In this document: one piece after another, positions 15,257-21,580 of the stretch
Position numbering within the stretch: the first letter of the stretch is position 1
Layout of the letters: each line of letters opens with the position of its first letter
Translations under genes and position numbers: made by a program
Source: Candidatus Rokuibacteriota bacterium
GTDB taxonomy: Bacteria; Methylomirabilota; Methylomirabilia; Rokubacteriales; CSP1-6
Direction of reading: 5' to 3'
Length of the DNA: 38,047 nucleotides
NCBI GenBank assembly: GCA_003220495.1
Contig: QHSP01000102.1
Location: 1 to 38,047, forward strand
Notes under the pieces: generated by a model
Told to the model about the DNA's origin: nothing
Databases searched by the model: none
The model's input: only the letters and a program-made list of their open reading frames with translations

Positions 15257-15822
15257 ATGCGGCTGATCGGGCTCGTCGTTCTCGCTCTCGGTGTGCTTGC
15301 CGCGCCGCTGACGGCTGAGGCGCAGCAAGCGGGGAAGATCTATCAAGTCGGGTCTCAACCCGCAAGTCATCGTGGCCGTTGCCATCGACGGTGGCGCAAG
15401 CGGCACGCGACGCCACGACGACGATTCCGATCGTCATGGCTGGTGTGGGTGATCCGGTCAAGCTTGGATTCATCAAGAGTCTCAACCGTCCGGGCGGCAA
15501 CATGACGGGGCTCGCGAGTCTCCTACCAGAGCTCGAGGCCAAGTCGCTTCAGCTTCTCGCCGAGTTGGTTCCGGGGCTCAACCGCGTCGCGGTTCTGTTG
15601 AATCCGGACAATCCCCTTCATGACGTGAAGGACGCGGAGGCCGCCGCGAAGTTGGTGGGGCTTCAGCTCGTCACGGTCCGGGCGCGGACCCCCGAGGAGT
15701 TCGTCGACATCTATCGGCGGGCGGCAAGCTACGTCGACAAGATCCTTAAGGGTACGGCGAAGGCGCTGAGCCTGACAATTCCACAGACGCTGCTACAACG
15801 GGCCGACCAGGTCCTCGAGTAA
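15257..15822 (+). pseudogene. ABC transporter substrate-binding protein with internal deletions
   Basis: This begins as a normal ABC_sub_bind (TrpX-like) lipoprotein or periplasmic protein: MRLIGLVVLALGVLAAPLTA, then AQQAGKIYQVG. After about residue 33 the frame shifts (+2 to +1 near 15355-15380) and roughly 80-100 residues are missing; it resumes at TTIPIVMAGVGDPVKLGFIK. A second gap joins VRARTPEEFVD directly to IYRRAASYVDKILKG. A third removes the 'KPADLP..QPTKFELVIN' segment before AKALSLTIPQTLL. It ends normally in RADQVLE. Compare the intact 336-residue homologue on the minus strand at 18404-19414. Three separate deletions in one gene show it cannot make a working binding protein, although the 147-codon 3' frame could still be translated. 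Confidence 0.82.
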
Positions 15823-15890
15823 CGTGCTCGACCAATGTTGTCCTGGGGATTCGTTGGGGATTCGTTGCAGAGAAAACGTTGGTGCTCCGA

Positions 15891-16142
15891 CTACACTCCT
15901 CGCGCGTTCGCGTGTTTCTGGGTGTCCCATATCTGAAAGCAATCGTCGTGGAGCCGAAGCGTTCGCCAGTCATCCGCGCTAATTCGCACCGTCATCCTCT
16001 GGTTCCGCGCAATGGTCGATCCGCAGCCGTCGCAGGGTTTTCCGATTCCATGCCCGTGGCCCAGTTCGATGAGGCGAGTTCGTGGCAGTCGGCCGTCCTC
16101 GATCCGTTGGCGAATCACGTCCCGGAGGAGAGTCGGATCCAT
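15891..16142 (-). CDS. Small CxxC...HxxC protein (copy A)
   Basis: 83 residues from ATG 16142 (MDPTLLRDVIRQRIEDGRLP). The frame stays open 25 codons further upstream, so a longer start at 16217 is possible. A helical N-terminus (LRDVIRQRIEDGRLPRT) is followed by a putative zinc site: CDGCG (about residues 36-40), a beta segment (TVRISADDWRTLRL), then HDDCFQIWD. The C-x2-C-G ... H-x2-C-x3-W arrangement is shared with two other minus-strand genes here (16420, 17286). Three Cys and one His could bind one zinc ion in a treble-clef-like knuckle. The role is unknown; nucleic-acid or protein binding is plausible. Confidence 0.55.
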   Translation of the reverse strand: MDPTLLRDVIRQRIEDGRLPRTRLIELGHGHGIGKPCDGCGSTIARNQRMTVRISADDWRTLRLHDDCFQIWDTQKHANARGV

Positions 16143-16258
16143 GCTATGGAAAAGCTTCGCATAATCGCCATCCCCGATGAAATAGTGTCTTTCCCTACGA
16201 GCGCACAGGGTAATCACCTTATGCGGAAAGGCGCGATCAGCCTCCCTTTGCCGCCGTC

Positions 16259-16411
16259 GTTGGGACGCCCCGGACGACTGCTGGAGGGAAGAACGCTCAT
16301 GCTCGCGTCCAACGGGTAAACAAAACCGGAGTGACGGAGACGCGGCGGTGGGGATCTTACGAGAAAGTCACTGTGATACGACGAGCGACCGCCGAGGATG
16401 GCACGCGATGA
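16259..16411 (+). pseudogene. 5'-truncated copy of the 11325-11633 gene
   Basis: From 16259 the frame reads VGTPRTTAGGKNAHARVQRV, NKTGVTETRRWGSYEKVTVI and RRATAEDGTR, then stops. It aligns end to end with the last 50 residues of the gene at 11325-11633. The DNA is also close, including identical runs such as GGAGTGACGGAGACGCGG and TGGGGATCTTACGAGAA. Upstream of 16259 the similarity stops abruptly and there is no start codon in frame after the stop at 16211. It is a partial duplication about 4.8 kb away in the same orientation. Confidence 0.7.
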
Positions 16412-16419
16412 AGGACTCC

Positions 16420-16833
16420 CTACGTGGTCTCGCTGGCTGTGTCGGACTTGTCGCCCTGACCAATGTTGATGGGCTGCTCCGCGCCGGTGTTCAGTCCCTT
16501 CACGGCCTCTAACCACAACTCGTGACATCGCGGATGGAGATGGATTTCGCGCCGGTTCGCTCGCACGGGATCAGAGGGGTAGACCGGGTGAGCATCAAGA
16601 GTTCTTACGCCGCACGCGGCGCATAGGCAGCGAGAGCGCTTACAGTGCTGCACTGCTGGAATCGCCATCGTCCCGCCGACTATGTCAGGGAAGCGCAAGC
16701 GGATCTGCGCTTTGATGTGAGTGCAAACGGCGCACAGTCGTTCTGTCTTAAGCTCAGCAATCTCGTGGCAGACGCGGCAGACCTGTCTGATCTTTCGTCT
16801 GTTGAGGAAACTCAGACTAACCGTGGGCACCAT
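16420..16833 (-). CDS. Small cysteine-rich protein with two putative zinc sites (copy B)
   Basis: 137 residues; ATG 16833 is preceded by AGAGGG. The N-terminal half has CRVCHE and CAVCTH (CxxC twice, spaced as in a four-Cys zinc ribbon), followed by KAQIRLRFPDIVGG. The second half has CLCAACGVRTLDAHPVYPS and IHLHPRCHELWLEAV, the same C-x2-C-G ... H-x2-C-x3-W element found in copies A and C. The C-terminal 25 residues (GAEQPINIGQGDKSDTASET) look disordered. Codon bias and base composition are less G/C-rich than in the flanking housekeeping genes, suggesting transfer. Function unknown. Confidence 0.55.
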   Translation of the reverse strand: MVPTVSLSFLNRRKIRQVCRVCHEIAELKTERLCAVCTHIKAQIRLRFPDIVGGTMAIPAVQHCKRSRCLCAACGVRTLDAHPVYPSDPVRANRREIHLHPRCHELWLEAVKGLNTGAEQPINIGQGDKSDTASETT

Positions 16834-17003
16834 GGTCCCTCTTTCTGTAGGCCATTTGAGAATGCCTTGGACCCGTTCTGGGTGAACCGTTACGGCAACC
16901 GCAGTGCCACGACACTGACGGCATAGGGATCAAGGAGTTAATCGAAATCGTAGAGCGCCAGATCGGCAGGTTCATGACAGGTTGGCCGTCCTAGCAGGTC
17001 GGC

Positions 17004-17037
17004 TAGACTGCCGCCAGCATCCTCGACCGAGGTGCCC
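17004..17037 (+). repeat. Shared ABC_sub_bind promoter/leader, copy 2
   Basis: TAGACT (17004-17009) with TTGGCC 16 bases upstream (16982-16987) makes a fair -35/-10 pair. GCCAGCATCCTCGACCGAGG and TGCCC follow, directly before the ATG of the signal-peptide fragment at 17038. Confidence 0.65.
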
Positions 17038-17124
17038 ATGCGGCGGATCGAGCTCGCGGTCGTTCTGGCCCTCGGCATGGTGCTTGCGCCGATGACGGTC
17101 GGCGCGGAGCCCGCGGAGAAAATC
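17038..17124 (+). pseudogene. Signal-peptide fragment of an ABC substrate-binding protein
   Basis: ATG then MRRIELAVVLALGMVLAPMT and VGAEPAEKI: the N-terminal 29 residues of an ABC_sub_bind protein, equivalent to MRLIGLVVLALGVLAAPLTA...AGKI at 15257. It breaks off at the position where the minus-strand GIY-YIG gene begins to be recognisable. Only the promoter, leader and export signal are kept. Confidence 0.72.
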
Positions 17125-17285
17125 CACCGGACCAATTGCGCGCGGATGCTCTCGGCCTCGCCGATGTAGACCCAGGTGGTCTTGGACGAGAGCACGTACA
17201 CGCCCGATCGCTCCGGCGCATTTGCAACGACGGATGTCTGATTGAGCGGATAGCTGATCCGGTTGTTCCACGGCACCCGTGTCTC

Positions 17286-17579
17286 CTACGCTTCGTTGGC
17301 AATGGCGCGTTCGCGCTCCCAGGCCATACAGCACGGAGGGTGGAGATGGTAACTGTCTATTCCAGCCGTGGCCCCGCTCCGTTTGAACTGGACCTCTCGC
17401 GCCATCTGATCGTGCCTCAACGGTTTGGCACAGACCGGGCAGGTTGCTCCAGTGCCAGGTCCGCCCAATGTGCGGTCGGCCGCACGCGCTGGCAGTCTCC
17501 CGCTCTTGATCGCTTCTCTGGCCTTTTCGCGCAGGACAGAACCGATCGGATGCGAGTTCGTCATTCGGCCACCGCTCAT
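17286..17579 (-). CDS. Small CxxC...HxxC protein (copy C)
   Basis: 97 residues. ATG 17579 overlaps the stop of the upstream frame (ATGA); a second ATG five codons in begins MTNSHPIG. N-terminal helix VLREKAREAIKSGRLPARA, a pattern like copy A (helix then GRLP). Then CPVCAKPLRHDQM, VQFKRSGATAGIDSY, HLHPPCCMAWERER. The C-x2-C ... H-x2-C-x3-W spacing matches copies A and B. Copies A and C share the whole plan (basic helix, GRLP, zinc site), so they are paralogues. Function unknown; one zinc ion is likely. Confidence 0.6.
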   Translation of the reverse strand: MSGGRMTNSHPIGSVLREKAREAIKSGRLPARAADRTLGGPGTGATCPVCAKPLRHDQMAREVQFKRSGATAGIDSYHLHPPCCMAWERERAIANEA

Positions 17580-17827
17580 TTCTGCAAATCGGCGGAATCG
17601 TCGTCAATCGGGTGTTTCCTGTAGTCGTTACCGATCGCCGCGCGGCAGGCCCCGATCAGAATCGCATTGGCGGCCTCGCGGTTTCTCGTAGCTACATCGC
17701 CGAGCGCGAGTGAGACGGCCAGCGAACGGGAGCTCCACCACGCCCACGGCAGACGTGCGGTCGTTGGCTTCAGCCCGGAGGGGTCATTCGGGGTGGGGGA
17801 ATCATTTCTTTCGGCGTAAAAGCGCAC
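17576..17827 (-). CDS. Hypothetical protein or second half of a frameshifted gene
   Basis: 83 codons from GTG 17827; the TGA overlaps the start of copy C. The frame reads VRFYAERNDSPTPND, then LAVSLALGDVATRNREAANA and ILIGACRAAIGNDYR. The frame stays open upstream of the GTG as RGTISPLDGFTAVRFY, which would continue naturally from the neighbouring frame at 17802-18059 after a one-base shift near 17875-17890. I therefore suspect one gene split by a frameshift, but a separate small protein cannot be excluded. Confidence 0.35.
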   Translation of the reverse strand: MRFYAERNDSPTPNDPSGLKPTTARLPWAWWSSRSLAVSLALGDVATRNREAANAILIGACRAAIGNDYRKHPIDDDSADLQK

Positions 17828-18059
17828 GGCCGTGAAGCCGTCGAGGGGCGAGATCGTGCCTCGGCGAATCCGCCGCCGCCGACCGTCGCTGACCGACCCG
17901 ACGCTCCAGAATTACCTTCACGCTCGATCTACCAGCGAACGCGCGCTCGAGAGTCGCGAGCAACGTGCCGTTTCGACGCACGATGAGGAGCAATTCGAAT
18001 GCGTCTCCCGGCGTTCGGCGAGACTCCCGCCGGCCATCCTCAACCGAGGTGCCCAGCAA
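17802..18059 (-). pseudogene. Receiver-like small protein, N-terminus lost and probably frameshifted
   Basis: The recognisable part is FELLLIVRRNGTLLATLERA and FAGRSSVKVILERRVGQRRS: a beta-alpha-beta start followed by the 'V.VI.ERR.G.RR' motif. I have seen this pattern in short proteins of soil bacteria that resemble the first strands of receiver domains. Codons before FELLL (MLGTSVEDGRRESRRT) are the reverse strand of the ABC leader copy at 18020-18054, so the natural N-terminus was replaced; a TTG at 17993 could be its own start. The tail (LAPRRLHGRALLRRKK) looks out of frame, continuing better in the frame of 17576-17827. Confidence 0.4.
18020..18054 (+). repeat. Shared ABC_sub_bind promoter/leader, copy 3 (orphan)
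   Basis: GAGACT (18020-18025) then GCCGGCCATCCTCAACCGAG and GTGCCC: the same block as copies 1 and 2, but no ATGCGG follows. The next bases belong to the 3' end of the minus-strand open frame at 18062-18403. Confidence 0.6.
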
Positions 18060-18061
18060 CG

Positions 18062-18403
18062 TCAGCGGGGTAGCGTTGCGGCGGCGGAAAAGCGCGCCAG
18101 GAGATCGGCAAGCTCCGCACTTGCGGGAAGGTGTCCAGGAGTGAGCGGAGCACCGCGCGCCTGCGCGTCTTGAGACCGGCGGAGCTCGTTCGCGGCGATG
18201 CCGACGGCGTCGCTCTCGCTGAGCCCCTGCGCCCGCACCAGTATCTCGACGGCTTTGGCGTTGGCGTCCAGCTCACGCTGCTGTTGGGCGCGATTCCATT
18301 CGGCCTGTGAAACGGCTTGCGGAATTCCTTGCCGGTAGAACCCGCCGATGTTGAGGTTCAGGCGGACTGGATCAAGATTCTCACGGATGGGAGATCTCCG
18401 GCT
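18062..18403 (-). pseudogene. Start-less coding segment in frame after the ABC gene stop codon
   Basis: Directly after the TGA of the ABC substrate-binding gene the same minus-strand frame stays open for 113 codons to a TGA at 18062-18064. It has no ATG, GTG or TTG before the clearly protein-like part. That part reads DPVRLNLNIGGFYRQGIPQA, then VSQAEWNRAQQQRELDANAK, AVEILVRAQGLSESDAVGIA and ending ELADLLARFSAAATLPR, with strong G/C third-position bias. I do not recognise the family; the second half looks like a helical domain. Most likely it is the 3' end of a deleted gene; stop-codon read-through or a CTG start (CTG AAC CTC near 18360) are alternatives. Confidence 0.45.
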
Positions 18404-19414
18404 TCACTCGATCACCCGATCCGCCAGCAGCAGGATCGATTTGGGGATCGTCACGCCGAGCGCCTTGGCCGTCCTGAGATTGCAGACCAGCTCGAACGTC
18501 GTCGGCTGGCCGATCGGCAGGTCGGCCGGCTTCGCGCCTTTCAGGATGCGGTCCACGTGGGTCGCGGCCTGCCGGTAAAGGTCCTCTGGTTTGGGACCGT
18601 AGCCGATCAGCGCGCCGAGCGTGGCCCACCGGCCGGCGTCGACGATCGTCGGCAGCCGATTCTTCACGGCGAGGTCGATGAGCTGCGGTGCGAGCTCTGC
18701 GATGGCCGGGTCGTCCCAGATCAGGATCGCCCCGTCGCGCTCCTTTCGCATCTCGGCGAACGCGGCGGGAAGCTCGTCGACGTCGTTGAAGTGGACGTAG
18801 TGGAGTCTGAGACCGAGCTTCTGGGCGGCGGCGTCGGTCGTCGTCTGGTAGACCGCGAGAATTCCCGCGTGCCACAGAAATCGTCGGAGCACGGCGACGC
18901 GCGACAGGGTCGGATTGAGCTCGCGGAGCATCTGAAGGCGCTTGCCCATGATCTCCGGGGCGTAGCTCTGCATCCCCGTGATGTTGCCGCCGGGATGGGT
19001 CAGGCTCGGGACGATGCCGGACGCGACTAGATCTCCGGCCGACAGGGTGACGATCGGAACGGTCCGGGTCACCTGCTGGATCGCCGCGGCTCTGGCCCCA
19101 CCCGCCACCACGATGACGTCGACCTTCGTGCGGACGAAGTCCTCGGCCGCCTGCTGAAGGCTGCCCCGACTCGACACCAGCCGGCGCTCGAACACGAAGT
19201 TCTTGCCTTCGATCCAGCCGAGAGTTCGCAGCGCTTGTACGAAGGCGCTCCAGTGCCTCAGCTCGATCTGCTCAGGCTGGTCGAAGTCCACGGACGTGAC
19301 GTGGCCGACGTGATAGACCTTGCCCGCCGGCTGCGCGTGCGCCGCGAAAGACGCCAGCAGGAGGCTCGGCGCGAGCATCGCCAGGACGATCAGCCGCATG
19401 AGTCGCTCGCTCAT
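18404..19414 (-). CDS. ABC transporter substrate-binding protein (ABC_sub_bind / TrpX-like)
   Basis: 336 residues, full length for the family. Signal peptide about 6-28 (LIVLAMLAPSLLLASFAAHA, cleavage before QPAGKVYHVG). The two-lobed binding domain shows GWIEGKNFVFERR, KVDVIVVAGGARAAA, HPGGNITGM and LGLRLHYVHFND, ending GYGPKPEDLYRQAATHVDRI, LKGAKPADLPIGQPTTFELV, AKALGVTIPKSILL, ADRVIE. Related TrpX/TrpY proteins bind aromatic amino acids, but this large family is mostly uncharacterised. There is no permease or ATPase gene nearby, so it is an orphan component. The sixth codon ATG (19399) matches where the paralogues at 15257 and 17038 begin and may be the real start. It shares its upstream TAGACT leader with the decayed copies. 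Confidence 0.9.
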   Translation of the reverse strand: MSERLMRLIVLAMLAPSLLLASFAAHAQPAGKVYHVGHVTSVDFDQPEQIELRHWSAFVQALRTLGWIEGKNFVFERRLVSSRGSLQQAAEDFVRTKVDVIVVAGGARAAAIQQVTRTVPIVTLSAGDLVASGIVPSLTHPGGNITGMQSYAPEIMGKRLQMLRELNPTLSRVAVLRRFLWHAGILAVYQTTTDAAAQKLGLRLHYVHFNDVDELPAAFAEMRKERDGAILIWDDPAIAELAPQLIDLAVKNRLPTIVDAGRWATLGALIGYGPKPEDLYRQAATHVDRILKGAKPADLPIGQPTTFELVCNLRTAKALGVTIPKSILLLADRVIE

Positions 19415-19439
19415 GGAGGGTCTGCTGGCGGGGAGTCTA
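19415..19439 (-). promoter_or_regulatory. Promoter/leader of the intact ABC substrate-binding gene
   Basis: On the minus strand TAGACT (19439-19434) is followed by CCCCGCCAGCAGACCCTCC up to the ATG. CTAGACT...CGCCAGCA matches the start of the leader copies at 15222, 17004 and 18020. The ACCGAGGTGCCC half is absent here. Confidence 0.5.
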
Positions 19440-19566
19440 GCAGAGGGCCCGGGGTTCCCAGCGGCGCGACGGCGCGCGCGCCCGGAGCCCGAATGTGTTC
19501 CGGCGTCTGGCGTGGTAACATGCGAGGGCTCGTGACGCGATAGCGCGAAACCACTCTGGAGTGTCG

Positions 19567-20835
19567 ATGAAAGTCGCGGTCGAAGCGATCGAGGGGTGCA
19601 AGCGGCGTCTGGCCGTCGAGGCGCCGGTGGACGTCGTGCAGCAGGAATGGGAGCGGGCCTACGGCCGTGTTCAGAAGCAGGCGCGCCTGCCGGGATTCCG
19701 GAAGGGCCACGTGCCGCGCTCGCTCGTCAAGGTCCACTTCTCAGACGACGTGCGCCGCGAGGTCGCCGAGCACCTGATCCCCGACGTCTATCGCCAGGCG
19801 CTCTCCGAGGCGAAGCTCGATCCCGTCAACGAGCCCGATCTCCAGGAGGTCCGGCTCGAGGAGGGCGCGCCCCTCAGCTTCGTCGCCGTCGTCGAGGTCA
19901 AGCCGGCGATCGACCCGACCGACTACAAGGGTGTCGAGGTCGAGCACGCGCCGGTGGCGGTCACCGCCGACGACCTCTCCACCACGCTCGAGCACATGCG
20001 CGAGCAGCAGGCGCAGTTCCACGCGGTCGAGCGTGCGGCGGTCACCGGCGATCTCGTCGTGGTCGACTACACGGTGGCCGTCGACGGCCACGACCCGTCG
20101 AGCCAGAAGGGCTACGAGTTCCTGGTCGGCGCCCGCAACGTGCTGCCCGAGATCGACGACGCGGTGGTCGGCCTGCGCGCGGGCGAGGAACGCCAGGTCA
20201 CCTTGCGCTTCGCCGATGACCACCGTCGCGAGGACTTGCGCGGGCGCGGCGGCAACGCGACCGTCAAGGTCGTCGAGGTCAAGGAGAAGACGCTGCCGGC
20301 GCTCGACGACGACTTCGCGAAGTCGCTCGGCGAGTTCGAGACGCTCGAGGCGCTGCGTACGGAGCTCCAGAAGCAGCTCGAGACGCGGCGCGAGCACGAC
20401 GAGCAGCGCGAGCTCCAGGAAAAGGTCGTCGACGCGGTGATCGCGCGGCACGAGTTCACGGTGCCGGACGCGCTGGTCATGCGCCAGGTGGCCCATCGGA
20501 TCGAGCACGCCCGCGAGTCCGTCCGCCGCCAGGGCATCGACCCGGAGCGGATGCCGTGGGACTACGAGAAGCTGATCGCCGAGCTCCGTCCCGGCGCCGA
20601 GAAGGCCGTGCGGCGCGCGCTCCTGCTGGAGGCCATCGCCGACAAGGAGGCGATCGCGCCGACGGACGCCGACCTCGACGCCGAGGTCGAGAAGCTCGCC
20701 CAAGCCAGTCAGCGGCCCACGCCGGCCCTCCGTCGTATGATGGAGAAAAGCGGCGACCTCGAGGGGCTGCGTCAGGGGATCCGAGACCGCATGACCCTCG
20801 AATTGCTGGTCGCCAACGCGAAAGTCCGAGCCTAA
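19567..20835 (+). CDS. tig: Trigger factor, ribosome-associated chaperone/prolyl isomerase
   Basis: 422 residues from ATG 19567, five bases after TGGAG; a GTG at 19561 would overlap that site. N-terminal ribosome-binding domain with the signature region GFRKGHVPRSLV (residues about 43-55, equivalent to the GFRxGKxP motif that docks on ribosomal protein L23). FKBP-like domain about 150-240 (GDLVVVDYTVAVDG, GYEFLVGARNVLPEIDDAVV, GLRAGEERQVTL). The helical chaperone arms run to the end (LEALRTELQKQLETRRE ... VPDALVMRQVAHRIEH). It binds nascent chains at the tunnel exit. It begins the run tig-clpP-clpX, the common bacterial order. A TAACAT (19516-19521) could be its -10. Confidence 0.97.
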   Translation: MKVAVEAIEGCKRRLAVEAPVDVVQQEWERAYGRVQKQARLPGFRKGHVPRSLVKVHFSDDVRREVAEHLIPDVYRQALSEAKLDPVNEPDLQEVRLEEGAPLSFVAVVEVKPAIDPTDYKGVEVEHAPVAVTADDLSTTLEHMREQQAQFHAVERAAVTGDLVVVDYTVAVDGHDPSSQKGYEFLVGARNVLPEIDDAVVGLRAGEERQVTLRFADDHRREDLRGRGGNATVKVVEVKEKTLPALDDDFAKSLGEFETLEALRTELQKQLETRREHDEQRELQEKVVDAVIARHEFTVPDALVMRQVAHRIEHARESVRRQGIDPERMPWDYEKLIAELRPGAEKAVRRALLLEAIADKEAIAPTDADLDAEVEKLAQASQRPTPALRRMMEKSGDLEGLRQGIRDRMTLELLVANAKVRA

Positions 20836-20925
20836 CGGCTGTGTGCCGCGCCGTTCGAGGCGAGCGAAAGAAACGTGGCAGCCGCAGGACGCAGGGTCGA
20901 GGCCCCGCCGTCTGGAGGTGAGCCG

Positions 20926-21573
20926 ATGAACAGGAGATCTCCGATGGGTCTGGTTCCGATGGTCGTCGAGCAGACGCCGCGCGGTGAGCGCGCGTTCGAC
21001 ATCTTTTCCCGCCTCCTGAAGGAGCGCATCATCTTCTTGCCGACCTTCATCGAGGACGATCTGGCGAACCTGGTGATCGCCCAGATGCTCTATCTGGAGG
21101 CGGACGATCCCGACAAGGACATCAACCTCTACATCAACTCGCCCGGCGGGTCCGTCACCGCGGGGATGGCCATCTACGACACGATGCAGTACGTGAAGCC
21201 CGCGATCTCCACGATCTGTATGGGTCAGGCCGCGTCGATGGGCGCGCTGCTCTTGTGCGCCGGCGCCAGGGGCAGGCGGTTCGCGCTGCCGCACGCGCGG
21301 ATCATGATTCACCAGCCCCTCGGCGGCGTGCAGGGGCAGGCGACCGACATCGACATCCAGGCCAAGGAGATTCTCCGGATGCGCGAGGAGCTGAACCGCA
21401 TCCTCGTGCACCACACCGGGCAGAGCATGGACAAGATCCAGCGCGACACCGATCGGGACTTTTTCATGACCGCCGAGCAGGCCAAGGACTATAAAATCGT
21501 CGACGAAGTGATCTCCTCGAAGCCGACGACCCGACCGGTGAGCGAAGCCTCCGCGCTCACGCTCCAGAAGTAG
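20926..21573 (+). CDS. clpP: ATP-dependent Clp protease proteolytic subunit
   Basis: 215 residues from ATG 20926, which follows GGAGGTGA. A second ATG at 20944 with its own AGGAG begins [20 protein letters not shown] and could equally be used, giving 209 residues. Catalytic triad: Ser104 in MGQAASMGA, His129 in MIHQPLGG, Asp178 in [26 protein letters not shown] is the substrate-strand region. It forms the tetradecameric peptidase chamber capped by ClpX, encoded seven bases downstream. Internal ATGs aside, length and motifs are entirely typical. Confidence 0.97.
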   Translation: MNRRSPMGLVPMVVEQTPRGERAFDIFSRLLKERIIFLPTFIEDDLANLVIAQMLYLEADDPDKDINLYINSPGGSVTAGMAIYDTMQYVKPAISTICMGQAASMGALLLCAGARGRRFALPHARIMIHQPLGGVQGQATDIDIQAKEILRMREELNRILVHHTGQSMDKIQRDTDRDFFMTAEQAKDYKIVDEVISSKPTTRPVSEASALTLQK

Positions 21574-21580
21574 CGAGCGC

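Larger units (their letters stand above)
16938..17276 (-). pseudogene. GIY-YIG-like gene truncated by ABC_sub_bind leader DNA
   Basis: GTG 17276 with GGAG upstream starts VPWNNRISYPLN; about 23 residues in is SGVYVLSSKTTWVYIGEAES, the first part of a GIY-YIG nuclease-type domain (GVYVL ... YIGEA, then the Arg-containing helix IRAQLVR). After about 51 residues, near 17122, similarity ends: the remaining 61 codons are the reverse strand of an ABC_sub_bind signal-peptide region and its leader. The family normally continues with the catalytic Glu region and about 40 more residues. GIY-YIG domains cut DNA or serve as orphan domains; here the catalytic second half is lost. It follows copy C (17286) by nine bases on the same strand. 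Confidence 0.6.

Noticed and set aside
15222-18054. Insertion sequence as the cause of the repeated leader blocks
   Set aside because: No transposase, terminal inverted repeats or target-site duplications are visible; the repeats match ABC_sub_bind 5' ends.
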